A stretch of DNA of 52,126 nt from Mesorhizobium sp. (GTDB taxonomy: Bacteria; Pseudomonadota; Alphaproteobacteria; Rhizobiales; Rhizobiaceae), in assembly GCA_004020315.1 (NCBI GenBank), contig SAQG01000042.1, forward strand, positions 1 through 52,126, given 5' to 3'. Both the position numbers and the translations under genes were made by a program. Under the pieces are notes generated by a model that was not told the origin of the DNA, searched no databases, and saw only the letters and a program-made list of their open reading frames with translations. This document shows, in pieces, positions 33,723 to 43,846 of the stretch. Positions within the stretch are counted from its first letter, which is position 1. Each line of letters starts with the position of its first letter.

Positions 33723-35365
33723 GCAACGCGACCAATCCCATTCTCAAAGTCGAGGGCCTGACCGTCGATTTCCTTTCGGACGATGAGCCGGTACGCGCCG
33801 TCGACGACGTCTCTTTCCACGTCAGCCGTGGCGAGACTCTCGTGATCCTCGGCGAAAGCGGTTCGGGAAAAAGCGTCAGCACCAGCACGGTGATGGATCT
33901 CATCGACTGTCCGCCAGGCGACATCGTGGCCGGCTCCTGCCTCTTCGATGGTGTCGAACTCTCGAGCCTCGGCGCGGAAGCGCGCAGAAACATCAACGGC
34001 CGCAGGATTGCGATGATCTTTCAGGATCCGCTTGCCTACCTGAACCCCGTCTACACGGTGGGGCGCCAAATCGAGGAGGTCTATGAGAGCCACGGCGCAG
34101 GAAGCGGCAAGGACGCACGCGCCAAGACGATAGAACTGCTGCGACGCGTGGGCATTCCAGAGCCGGAAAACCGCGTCGACTTCTATCCGCATCAGTTCTC
34201 GGGCGGACAACGCCAGCGCGTGATGATTGCCATGGCGATCGCGTTGAAACCGGATATCTTGATCGCCGATGAGCCGACGACCGCTTTGGACGTCAGCGTG
34301 CAGGCGCAGATTCTCGATCTGCTGCGCGATCTCCAGCGCGAGACCGGCATGGCGTTGATCATGATCACCCACGACCTCGAAGTCGCCTCGTCCATGGCGG
34401 ACCGGATTATCGTCATGAACGGCGGCAAGGTTGTGGAGACAGGCATCGCCAAGGAGGTCTTCAGCAATCCGCAGCACGCCTATACGCGCCGCCTCATCTC
34501 CGCCCTGCCCCACGGCAACGCAGCGGAGGCGCCGAATAAGCGTTCGACGACGATCGCCGACAAAACCCTGCTCAAGGTGGAACATCTCACCAAGCACTAT
34601 GTGCTTGCGTCCGGAGCCTTCAGCAGCAAGCGGACGTTCAAGGCGGTGGATGACATAAGCTTCGAGATCAGGAGAGGCGAAACGCTCGGTATCGTCGGCG
34701 AGTCCGGCTCAGGCAAATCGAGCGTCGCACGCATGCTGTTGGGGCTGAACGAGCCAAGCTCGGGCAAGGCCGTCTTCGCCGGTGAAAACATCTTCGAAAT
34801 GAACGAGAAGCGCCTTATGGCGTTTCGGCGCAAGGTCCAGATGGTATTCCAGGATCCATACGGATCGATGAATCCGCGCATGCGCGTTTACTCCATCATT
34901 TCCGAACCGTGGGTGATCCACCGCGATATTCTGCCGAAGAACAGGTGGAAAGCTCGCGTGGCAGAGCTCCTGGATTTGGTTGGGCTGTTGCCGGAGCACG
35001 CCGACCGCTACCCGCATCAGTTTTCCGGCGGCCAGCGGCAGCGCATCGCCATTGCGCGCGCGCTCGCGAGCGAGCCGGAACTGGTCGTCTGCGACGAGGC
35101 AGTTTCGGCGCTTGACGTCTCTATCCAGGCGCAGATGATCGACCTTCTGGCCGAGCTTAGGACCCGGTTTAGCCTCTCATATATTTTCATCACACATGAC
35201 TTGCCGATCGTGCGCCATTTCGCGGACCGGATCATGGTCATGAAAGATGGAAAGATTATCGAGGAAGGCCAGACCTCGGCGCTGTTCGGGGCGCCTCGCC
35301 ACGAATATACGCAAAGCCTGTTGCAGGCTGTGCCCAAGCCAAAATGGCTTACGCAAGCTCAATAG
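33719..35365 (+). CDS. Fused dual ATPase of the peptide-type ABC importer
   Basis: A 548-residue protein carrying both ATP-binding cassettes (DppD and DppF types) in one chain. Cassette 1 has Walker A GESGSGKS (about 44-51), signature FSGGQRQRVMIAMAI and Walker B ILIADEPTTALD. Cassette 2 has GESGSGKS (about 326-333), FSGGQRQRIAIARAL and LVVCDEAVSALD, with the catalytic glutamate intact in both. Such fusions are common in rhizobial importers. The second importer in this window keeps the two ATPases separate, so the systems are not recent duplicates. It overlaps the upstream permease gene by 4 bases and ends the operon. Confidence 0.93.
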   Translation: MSNATNPILKVEGLTVDFLSDDEPVRAVDDVSFHVSRGETLVILGESGSGKSVSTSTVMDLIDCPPGDIVAGSCLFDGVELSSLGAEARRNINGRRIAMIFQDPLAYLNPVYTVGRQIEEVYESHGAGSGKDARAKTIELLRRVGIPEPENRVDFYPHQFSGGQRQRVMIAMAIALKPDILIADEPTTALDVSVQAQILDLLRDLQRETGMALIMITHDLEVASSMADRIIVMNGGKVVETGIAKEVFSNPQHAYTRRLISALPHGNAAEAPNKRSTTIADKTLLKVEHLTKHYVLASGAFSSKRTFKAVDDISFEIRRGETLGIVGESGSGKSSVARMLLGLNEPSSGKAVFAGENIFEMNEKRLMAFRRKVQMVFQDPYGSMNPRMRVYSIISEPWVIHRDILPKNRWKARVAELLDLVGLLPEHADRYPHQFSGGQRQRIAIARALASEPELVVCDEAVSALDVSIQAQMIDLLAELRTRFSLSYIFITHDLPIVRHFADRIMVMKDGKIIEEGQTSALFGAPRHEYTQSLLQAVPKPKWLTQAQ

Positions 35366-35434
35366 TTCCTGGATATCGGCCTCGATTGTCCGCGCGCGCC
35401 CAGCTAGCGTTGCCGATTGATGGCCCGAATGCGC

Positions 35435-35463
35435 TTGACAAAATGGCGATCGCCCGCTCAATT
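35435..35463 (+). promoter_or_regulatory. Candidate promoter of the thi operon
   Basis: A consensus -35 TTGACA is at 35435-35440. A poor -10 (TCAATT) is at 35458-35463, 17 bases away. Transcription would begin a few bases before the riboswitch. The -35 is convincing; the -10 is not. Confidence 0.45.
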
Positions 35464-35470
35464 TGACCCA

Positions 35471-35572
35471 TTCACCAGGGGGGTCCCGGCAAGGGGCTGA
35501 GATACTGCTGGCTTTCGCGGCGCAGTGACCCGTTGAACCTGATCCAGTTCATACTGGCGTAGGGACGGTGCA
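35471..35572 (+). promoter_or_regulatory. TPP riboswitch (THI element)
   Basis: The conserved thi-box parts appear in order: CACCAGGGGGGTCCC, then GGGGCTGAGATACT, GTGACCCGTTGAACCTGATC, and CATACTGGCGTAGGGA. Paired segments of the two helical arms meet the standard pyrimidine- and pyrophosphate-sensor layout. It lies 114 bases before thiC, so thiamine pyrophosphate should repress thiCOSGED. Confidence 0.97.
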
Positions 35573-35574
35573 AG

Positions 35575-35630
35575 CGCTTTGCGGGAGTCCATGCCCGAAA
35601 ACCTGTAAGCAGGCAGACCAAAGCGTCTTT
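35575..35630 (+). promoter_or_regulatory. Terminator-like expression platform after the riboswitch
   Basis: CGCTTTG (35575-35581) can pair with CAAAGCG (35619-35625), enclosing two small hairpins (CGGG/CCCG and CCTG/CAGG), and is followed by TCTTTT. This three-way structure resembles an intrinsic terminator and may form when TPP is bound. Sequestration of the AAAGGAG site is the alternative mechanism. Confidence 0.5.
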
Positions 35631-35685
35631 TCATCCTTCCGGCACAGAACTGGGTCTCCAATGCATGAGCAAAGGAGCCTCAAAA

Positions 35686-37511
<1,826 letters not shown>

Positions 37512-37515
<4 letters not shown>

Positions 37516-38513
37516 GGCTGCTGGTCAAAGGGGCCGGCGTCGCCGGCCTCACCGCCGCCTTCGAACTCGCCTCCCGCGGTGCTGCGGTAACCATTGCCGA
37601 GACCCGGCATGGCCTTGGCGGCAACGCATCATGGATGGCCGGCGGCATGCTGGCGCCATGGTGCGAGCGCGAAAGCGCCGAGCAGCCGGTGCTGGATCTC
37701 GGACGCGATGCCGCCGACTGGTGGGATGCGGTGCTGCCGGGTCATGTCACGCGGGCCGGAACGCTCGTTTTGGCAATGCCGCGGGATGCCGGCGAACTCG
37801 ACCGGTTTGCAAGCCGCACGTCGGGTCATCGGCGGGTCGACGAAGACGAAATCGCGCTCCTGGAACCCGATCTCGCCGGCCGCTTCCGTCGCGGGCTGTT
37901 CTTCCCGAGCGAAGCCCATCTCGACCCACGCCGTGCAATGGCGGCGCTGCATGAAAAACTCGCCGGAAGCGGCGTCGAGTTCCGCTTCGGAGTGAACGCC
38001 CTGCACATGACGGGATTCGACCGCGAGATCGACTGCACCGGAATGGCGTCCAGCGATGAAAGGCTTCGCGGCGTTCGCGGCGAGATGCTGATCCTGCGCA
38101 CACCGGACATCTCCCTGTCGCGCCCGGTCAGGCTGCTGCACCCGCGTTTGCCGCTCTATCTGACGCCACGGGCCGACCACCATTTCATGGCGGGTGCAAC
38201 GATGGTCGAGAGCCTGTCCACGGAGCCGGTCACGGTACGGGCGATAATGGAACTCCTGAACGCCGCCTATTCGGTTCATCCCGCCTTCGGCGAGGCCGCG
38301 ATCGTTGAGACGGGCGTCGGCATTCGCCCGGCGTTTTCCGACAACCTGCCGCGCGTCGAAGCACATGGCAGGACCGTCGCGATCAACGGGCTCTACCGCC
38401 ATGGTTTCCTTCTGGCCCCCGCCATGGCGCGCCGGGCGGCCGACCTTGTTTTCGATTCTGACAAACCGGTGGAACTTGCTGATGAAACTGACGGTCAACG
38501 GCGAAGCGCATGA
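37512..38513 (+). CDS. thiO: Glycine oxidase ThiO
   Basis: A 333-residue FAD enzyme that oxidises glycine to iminoglycine (dehydroglycine), the source of the C2-N3 part of the thiazole ring in aerobes. The FAD motif is VKGAGVAGLTAAFELASRG at about 5-23, and the C-terminal NGLYRHGFLLAPAMA is typical of the family. It starts inside the thiC stop (ATGA). An upstream in-frame stretch through thiC is only an open reading shadow. Presence of ThiO rather than ThiH indicates oxygen-dependent thiazole synthesis. It overlaps thiS by 32 bases. Confidence 0.92.
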
Positions 38514-38679
38514 GATCACCGCCGCCACCCTGGCGGAGCTTCTCGCGGCGCTTGACTACGAAGGCAACTGGCTTGCAACGGCCGTGAACAGCGACCTTGT
38601 GCACGCGACTGAGCGGGCGCTGTTCCAGCTGAAGGACGGCGACCGGATCGAAATTCTCTCACCCATGCAAGGAGGTTAG
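38482..38679 (+). CDS. thiS: Sulfur carrier protein ThiS
   Basis: A 65-residue ubiquitin-fold sulfur carrier. It opens MKLTVNGEAHE and ends in the required GG (MQGG), whose C-terminus is adenylated by ThiF and loaded as thiocarboxylate to give sulfur to the thiazole. No thiF is in this operon, so activation must come from an enzyme encoded elsewhere. The ATG lies inside thiO with GGTGGAA upstream. The last codons contain GGAGG, the ribosome site of thiG. Confidence 0.93.
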   Translation: MKLTVNGEAHEITAATLAELLAALDYEGNWLATAVNSDLVHATERALFQLKDGDRIEILSPMQGG

Positions 38680-38683
38680 TAAC

Positions 38684-39457
38684 GTGATCGAGCTTTACGG
38701 AACCAAGCTTCCGTCGCGCCTGCTTCTCGGCACCGCACAGTACCCCTCGCCCGCCATTCTTGCCGATGCGGTCAAGGCATCCTGCGCGTCCGCGGTGACC
38801 GTCTCATTGCGCCGCGAAATGGCCGGCGGCAAGGGTGGCGAGAAATTCTGGTCGCTTATCCAATCGCTGCGGCTGCATATCCTGCCCAACACCGCCGGTT
38901 GTCACTCCGTCAAGGAAGCCGTCACGACCGCAAAGATGGCGCGCGAGGTCTTCGGCACGAACTGGATCAAGCTCGAGGTGATCGGCAATCATGATACGCT
39001 GCAGCCCGACGTCTTCGGCTTGGTCGAGGCCGCGCGAATCCTGTGCGACGACGGTTTTGCTGTATTTCCTTACACGACGGACGATCTCGTCGTCGCCGAG
39101 CGATTGCTGGAAGCCGGATGCAGGGTGCTTATGCCCTGGTGCGCGCCGATCGGTTCTGCGCTTGGACCGGTAAATATCACCGCGCTCCGCTCGATGCGCG
39201 GCCATTTCCCGGATGTCCCGCTGATCGTGGATGCGGGCCTCGGCCGCCCATCTCACGCGGCTCTCGTGATGGAACTCGGCTTCGACGCGGTGCTTCTCAA
39301 CACGGCGGTGGCCAAGGCCGCCGATCCGGTCGGCATGGCGCGCGCGTTCGGCAAGGCAGTCGATGCCGGCCGTGAGGCCTATCGCTCGGGCCTGCTCGAG
39401 CCGCGCGACCTCGCCGTCCCATCGACGCCGACAATTGGCCGGGCTGTCTTTCAATGA
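38684..39457 (+). CDS. thiG: Thiazole synthase ThiG
   Basis: A 257-residue TIM-barrel enzyme that joins deoxyxylulose phosphate, dehydroglycine and ThiS-bound sulfur into the thiazole phosphate. The imine-forming lysine is K96 in NWIKLEVIGN, and the C-terminal half has GCRVLMPWCAPIGSALG and DAGLGRPSHAA. It starts with GTG, supported by GGAGG 9 bases upstream inside the thiS end. Its stop overlaps thiE (ATGA). Confidence 0.95.
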   Translation: MIELYGTKLPSRLLLGTAQYPSPAILADAVKASCASAVTVSLRREMAGGKGGEKFWSLIQSLRLHILPNTAGCHSVKEAVTTAKMAREVFGTNWIKLEVIGNHDTLQPDVFGLVEAARILCDDGFAVFPYTTDDLVVAERLLEAGCRVLMPWCAPIGSALGPVNITALRSMRGHFPDVPLIVDAGLGRPSHAALVMELGFDAVLLNTAVAKAADPVGMARAFGKAVDAGREAYRSGLLEPRDLAVPSTPTIGRAVFQ

Positions 39458-40059
39458 AACTCGACCCTTTTTATCTGATCGTCGACAGCGCCGCCTGGAT
39501 TGAAAGGCTGGCGCCGCTCGGCGTCAGGCTGGTGCAGCTTCGCGTCAAGAACCTCGACGAGGCTGCGTTGCGCGCCGAGATCCGCAAGGCGAAGGCCTTG
39601 TGCGCCCGATACAAATGCCAGCTCATCATCAATGACTTCTGGCGGCTGGCGATCGAGGAGAACTGCGATTTCATTCATCTCGGACAGGAAGATCTGCAAG
39701 CGGCGGACCTTACCCGGATAAGGGCTGCAGGTCTCCGTCTCGGCCTCAGCACGCACAACCATCTCGAACTCGAAACAGCCCTTGCCGCCAGACCGGACTA
39801 TATCGCGCTCGGCCCAGTCTATCCGACCATCCTGAAACAGATGAAATGGGCGCCGCAGGGGCTCGAACGGCTTGGCGAATGGAAGCGCCGGATCGCGTCG
39901 ACACCTCTGGTCGCGATTGGCGGCCTCAACCCCGACCGGCTCGAGGGCGTCTTCGGTGCCGGTGCGGACAGCGCCGCGGTAGTGACCGACATTACATTGG
40001 ATGCCGATCCGGAAGCGCGAACGCGCGAATGGATCGAAAAGACGGGCCGATGGCGTTGA
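39454..40059 (+). CDS. thiE: Thiamine-phosphate synthase ThiE
   Basis: A 201-residue TIM-barrel enzyme that couples hydroxymethylpyrimidine pyrophosphate and thiazole phosphate to thiamine phosphate. Expected motifs occur in order: VQLRVKN (about 27-33), IINDFWRLA, FIHLGQEDL, ALGPVYPTILKQ and AIGGLNPD. The enzyme is slightly shorter than E. coli ThiE, as usual in rhizobia. It is translationally coupled to thiG (ATGA) and overlapped by thiD. Confidence 0.93.
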   Translation: MKLDPFYLIVDSAAWIERLAPLGVRLVQLRVKNLDEAALRAEIRKAKALCARYKCQLIINDFWRLAIEENCDFIHLGQEDLQAADLTRIRAAGLRLGLSTHNHLELETALAARPDYIALGPVYPTILKQMKWAPQGLERLGEWKRRIASTPLVAIGGLNPDRLEGVFGAGADSAAVVTDITLDADPEARTREWIEKTGRWR

Positions 40060-40910
40060 GGCGCGAACCGCATGTGCTTGTCGTCGGCGGATCGGACTCC
40101 AGCGGCGGTGCCGGAATTGCCCGCGACATTGAGACGATCTCGGCCCTCAACTTGCGCACCTGCCTTGCCGTTACCACCGTGACGGTGCAGACGCATGAAG
40201 CCGTCATGGAAATCCACAATTTGCAACCCGGTCTGGTGGCCGATCAGATGCGTGCCGCGCTGCAAGCCAACGCGGTAGGGGCGATCAAAATCGGCATGCT
40301 CGCAACGGAGCAAATCATCGTCGCCGTCGCGGATGTGCTGCGCCAAAACCCACAGATACCGGCAGTCATCGACCCGGTGCTGGTCTCTTCTTCGGGTTGG
40401 CCGCTTCTGGACACAGGCGCTATCGGCGTCCTGAAGCATGAACTCATCCCGCTTTGTCGTCTCGTCACACCCAACCTCATCGAACTGGCTGTCCTTGCCG
40501 GCTCAGACCTGGCCATCGACGAGGACGGCGCATTGCAACAAGGTCAGAAATTGCTCACCGCCGGATTGCAGGCCCTGCTGATCAAGGGCGGCCACGCCGC
40601 GGGGTGTCGATCGACGGACATCCTGCTGCGCGCCGATCAAGAGCCCATCCGCTTCGATGCGCCCCGTCTTGCCGGATCGATGCGCGGGACGGGTTGCGCG
40701 CTGGCCAGCGCCATCGCCGCGCATCTGGCAAACGGAAGCCTGCTTGAAGACGGCGTGCGTAAAAGCAAGCTGTTGGTTTTCGAGAAGCTTCGGAAATCGA
40801 TCCCTCGGGATTTGAGGCAGTTGAGCTTGGCGGAGGCTTTTCTGGGCAGCAAGCTGGCGGCAAGTTCTTCGCCTCCCTTCGGAGAGTCTCTCAGACAGCA
40901 CGCGAAGTAA
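40050..40910 (+). CDS. thiD: Hydroxymethylpyrimidine/phosphomethylpyrimidine kinase ThiD
   Basis: A 286-residue ribokinase-fold kinase that phosphorylates HMP and HMP phosphate. The N-terminal motif GGSDSSGGAGIARD (about 14-27) and the anion-hole/catalytic motif RGTGCALASAIA near residue 213 are standard. The start at 40050 lies inside the thiE end (10-base overlap); the longer frame upstream runs through thiE and is rejected. It closes thiCOSGED, which holds both thiamine branches except ThiF, Dxs and the final kinase ThiL. Confidence 0.92.
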   Translation: MALRREPHVLVVGGSDSSGGAGIARDIETISALNLRTCLAVTTVTVQTHEAVMEIHNLQPGLVADQMRAALQANAVGAIKIGMLATEQIIVAVADVLRQNPQIPAVIDPVLVSSSGWPLLDTGAIGVLKHELIPLCRLVTPNLIELAVLAGSDLAIDEDGALQQGQKLLTAGLQALLIKGGHAAGCRSTDILLRADQEPIRFDAPRLAGSMRGTGCALASAIAAHLANGSLLEDGVRKSKLLVFEKLRKSIPRDLRQLSLAEAFLGSKLAASSSPPFGESLRQHAK

Positions 40911-40940
40911 ATCGCCTTGTCGGGTCTTGTCTCAAGCGAT
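40911..40940. terminator. Possible terminator between thiD and the convergent ATPase gene
   Basis: ATCGCCTTG (40911-40919) can pair with CAAGCGAT (40933-40940) with one bulged base. It occupies the 21-base gap and the end of the minus-strand ATPase gene. No T-run is present, so the call is tentative. Confidence 0.35.
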
Positions 40941-41900
40941 GTCGTCGCGAATGCAGGCCTTCAGATGGCCGTCGGACGTTGTTGCCCGCAATGGCGGGAC
41001 GATGCCGGCACAAGCGTCCAGGGCAACCGGGCAACGGGTTCGGAAGACACACCCGGTCGGCGGATTTGCAGGGCTTGGAATGTCCCCCTTCAGCACCTGC
41101 CGGCCCTGCTTGGCCAGCGGGTCGAGCGATGGAATGGCCGAAAGCAGCGCGCGCGTATAGGGGTGCTGCGGCCGAGCATAGAGCTCGGCAGCAGGCGCGA
41201 CTTCCATGATCCGGCCGAGATAGAGAACGATCACCGTGTCGCAGATATATTCGACGACGGCCAGGTCGTGCGAAATGAACAGCATGGTCAGACCGAGCCG
41301 GACCTGCAGGTCGCGCAGAAGATTGATGATTTGCGCCTGGATGGAGACATCGAGGGCAGAGACCGGCTCGTCGGCGACGATGAATTCGGGTTCGAGCGTA
41401 AGCGCCCGGGCGATGCCGATGCGCTGACGCTGCCCGCCCGAAAATTCGTGGGCGTAGCGGTCATAGGCATCGACTGGCAACTCGACCGAAGCAAGTGCCT
41501 TCTCCGCCCTCGCCCGCCGCTCGCGCCTGTTGCCGATGCCCTGAATATCCAGGCCTTCGGTCAGGATCTGCCCGATGGTCATGCGCGGCGACAGACTGGC
41601 AAACGGATCCTGGAAAATATACTGCATCCTGCGGCGCTGGCGAGCCAGCGGGCCGGCGCTCAGCTTGGTGATATCGACGCCGTCAAATCTTATTTCGCCT
41701 GATGTCGGCTCGATGAGACGCAGCACCGAGCGGCCGATCGTAGTCTTGCCCGACCCGGATTCGCCGACGAGGCCGACCACCTGGCCGCGCGCCATATCGA
41801 ACGAAATATCTTCCAGCGCCCTGACGACGGGACCGCGCGAGAACGCCGTCGGCGCAAAATGCTTGGTCAGGTTCCTGACCGAAAGGAAGGGGGCGTCCAT
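40932..41900 (-). CDS. ABC transporter ATPase (DppF type)
   Basis: A 322-residue ATPase of a peptide-type importer. Walker A is GESGSGKT (about 45-52), the signature is FSGGQRQRIGIARAL, and Walker B is FIVADEPVSALD. The C-terminal oligopeptide-type extension includes GCVFRTRCPVALDAC. The start at 41900 follows the DppD-type stop by one base; the longer frame upstream is antisense-free but inside the DppD-type gene and is rejected. It is last in the minus-strand operon. Confidence 0.93.
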   Translation of the reverse strand: MDAPFLSVRNLTKHFAPTAFSRGPVVRALEDISFDMARGQVVGLVGESGSGKTTIGRSVLRLIEPTSGEIRFDGVDITKLSAGPLARQRRRMQYIFQDPFASLSPRMTIGQILTEGLDIQGIGNRRERRARAEKALASVELPVDAYDRYAHEFSGGQRQRIGIARALTLEPEFIVADEPVSALDVSIQAQIINLLRDLQVRLGLTMLFISHDLAVVEYICDTVIVLYLGRIMEVAPAAELYARPQHPYTRALLSAIPSLDPLAKQGRQVLKGDIPSPANPPTGCVFRTRCPVALDACAGIVPPLRATTSDGHLKACIRDDIA

Positions 41901-41901
41901 G

Positions 41902-42909
41902 TCAGAGATCCTCCCAGCGCAAACAACGGCTCTGCTGGGTCGACGTCGCCGCAAACAATGGCGGTACAGCAGTGCGGCAGGCATCGACGGCCATGGCGCA
42001 ACGCGGCGCGAAGGAGCAGCCCTTGGGCAGCATCGCCAGCGACGGAACATTGCCGGCGATGGTCGGAAGCGGCGTTCCTGCTGCCTTCAGCGTGGTAGCC
42101 TGGCCGAGCCGCGGCACGGAACGCATCAGCCCGGCGGTGTAGGGATGACGTGGGCGAGTGAACACCTCGCTCACCGGACCTGATTCCACGATGCGCCCGG
42201 CATACATCACCGCGACCCGGTCGGCGATCTCGGCAACGACGCCGAGATTGTGCGTGACGAACAGAATGCCCATGCCGCGTTGTGCTTGCAGCTCGGCCAG
42301 CAGGTCGAGAATCTGGGCCTGGATGGTGACGTCCAGCGCAGTGGTCGGCTCGTCGGCGATCAGCAAGGTCGGATCGCATGACAGGGCCATGGCGATGGTG
42401 GCGCGCTGGCGCATCCCTCCCGACAGCTCATGCGGGTATTGCCGCGCCCGCCGATCAGGGTCGGGAATGCCTACCTGAGCCAGCAGCCGCACGGCGTCGG
42501 CGGCCGCATCACGGTGCGACTTGCCGAGATGGATGCGGATCGGCTCGGCGATCTGCTCGCCGATGGTGTAGACCGGATTGAGGCTGGTCATCGGCTCCTG
42601 GAACACCATGCCGATGTCGTTGCCGCGCACCTTGCGCAGCGACTCGGGATCAAGGCCGGTCAGCTCGGTGACTGTGCCATCCCTGCGGCGCAGAGCGATC
42701 GAGCCCTCGGCGATGTGTCCGATCTTCTTCGGCAACAGGCCGATGATCGAAAGGCTGGTGACGGATTTGCCTGATCCGGACTCACCGACGAGCGCGACCG
42801 TCTCGCCCGAACCTATCACCAGATCGACGTCCTGCACGGCGGCGATATTGCGTCCGGCGATGCGGAACACTGCCCGCAGACCGGAAATCGAGAGAATCGG
42901 AGCGTCCAC
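41902..42909 (-). CDS. ABC transporter ATPase (DppD type)
   Basis: A 335-residue ATPase, partner of the DppF-type protein. Walker A is GESGSGKS (about 43-50), the signature is LSGGMRQRATIAMAL, and Walker B is LLIADEPTTALD. The C-terminal extension has GCSFAPRCAMAVDAC. The best start is GTG at 42909, giving a protein that opens with DAPILSISGL, like its partner; no ATG occurs near it in frame. It begins 2 bases after the DapA-family gene ends. Confidence 0.93.
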   Translation of the reverse strand: MDAPILSISGLRAVFRIAGRNIAAVQDVDLVIGSGETVALVGESGSGKSVTSLSIIGLLPKKIGHIAEGSIALRRRDGTVTELTGLDPESLRKVRGNDIGMVFQEPMTSLNPVYTIGEQIAEPIRIHLGKSHRDAAADAVRLLAQVGIPDPDRRARQYPHELSGGMRQRATIAMALSCDPTLLIADEPTTALDVTIQAQILDLLAELQAQRGMGILFVTHNLGVVAEIADRVAVMYAGRIVESGPVSEVFTRPRHPYTAGLMRSVPRLGQATTLKAAGTPLPTIAGNVPSLAMLPKGCSFAPRCAMAVDACRTAVPPLFAATSTQQSRCLRWEDL

Positions 42910-42911
42910 GG

Positions 42912-43829
42912 TCAGCGCAGCAACCCGACGTCGCGCAGGACAATTTCGACCTTTGCGGTCTCCTCGTCGTTCAAGCTGCGTTGCGGCCGCGCCATCGTGT
43001 TGGAGGCGATGATGCCGAGGCTCTTCATCGCCGTCTTGAAGGCGCCGACGCCGGCGGAGCCGGCGCTTGTCCTGCCGAGCGAGATCCAGACGATCTCGAA
43101 CAGCTTCAACAGCCGCTCCTGCTCCACGCGGGCTTCGGCGTGCTGACCCGCCTGCATTAGGTTCCACAGCTTGACGTAGCCGTGCGGGTCGACATTGGCG
43201 AGGCCCGGCACGACACCATGCGCGCCCATGGCAAGCACGCTGTCGACCAGGATCTCGGATCCGGTCATGCCGAAGAAATTCGGATCGTTGGCCATGTCTT
43301 TGAGCACATAACGCAGATTGCCGTCATCGCCGCTGGAATCCTTGATGCCGGCGATAGCGCCCTCGCTGGCAAGGCCGACGGTGGTCTTGCGTTCCAGCTT
43401 GACGTGGACGCAGACCGGAATGTCGTAGGCGATGATGGGTATGTCGACCGCGTCCTTGATGTAGCGGAAGTGATCGCCGATCTCGGGCTGGCTGGTGCGG
43501 GCATAAAATGGCGCGGTGACCACAACGGCGTCGGCGCCGGCCGATCTGGCGATCCGGGCGTGGTTGATGACACGATCGGTTGTCGGATCGATGACCCCGG
43601 CGAAGATCGGAACGCGGCCATTGTTGACCTTGACCGCATGGTCGAGGATCGCCCTGCGGCCGGCCTCGTCATGGAAGACCACCTCGCTGGTCGAGCCGAG
43701 CACGAAGAGCCCGTGAACGCCGCCGTCGAGCAGGTTTTCTATGGTCCGCGTGAACGACGGGAAGTCGACACTGAAATCGGCATTGAGCGGGGTGACGACA
43801 GGTGGCACGACGCCGGTAAACAGGGGCAT
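42912..43829 (-). CDS. DapA/NanA-family lyase, minus-strand operon
   Basis: A 305-residue class I aldolase or dehydratase of the dihydrodipicolinate synthase/N-acetylneuraminate lyase family. The Schiff-base lysine is K163 (GIKDSSGD) and the tyrosine is Y135 (AYDIPV). The usual GTTGE substrate motif reads GSTSE (45-49), so the carboxylate-binding site differs from that of DapA. It sits between permease and ATPase genes of an importer, hence it likely acts on the imported solute. Possible substrates are 2-keto-3-deoxy sugar acids, sialic acid-like sugars or hydroxyproline derivatives; none can be chosen from sequence. Confidence 0.85.
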   Translation of the reverse strand: MPLFTGVVPPVVTPLNADFSVDFPSFTRTIENLLDGGVHGLFVLGSTSEVVFHDEAGRRAILDHAVKVNNGRVPIFAGVIDPTTDRVINHARIARSAGADAVVVTAPFYARTSQPEIGDHFRYIKDAVDIPIIAYDIPVCVHVKLERKTTVGLASEGAIAGIKDSSGDDGNLRYVLKDMANDPNFFGMTGSEILVDSVLAMGAHGVVPGLANVDPHGYVKLWNLMQAGQHAEARVEQERLLKLFEIVWISLGRTSAGSAGVGAFKTAMKSLGIIASNTMARPQRSLNDEETAKVEIVLRDVGLLR

Positions 43830-43846
43830 TTTGAAAAACCTTCAGG

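Noticed and set aside
42912..43829. Housekeeping dihydrodipicolinate synthase (dapA)
   Set aside because: The substrate motif is GSTSE rather than GTTGE and the gene lies inside an importer operon, so lysine biosynthesis is unlikely.
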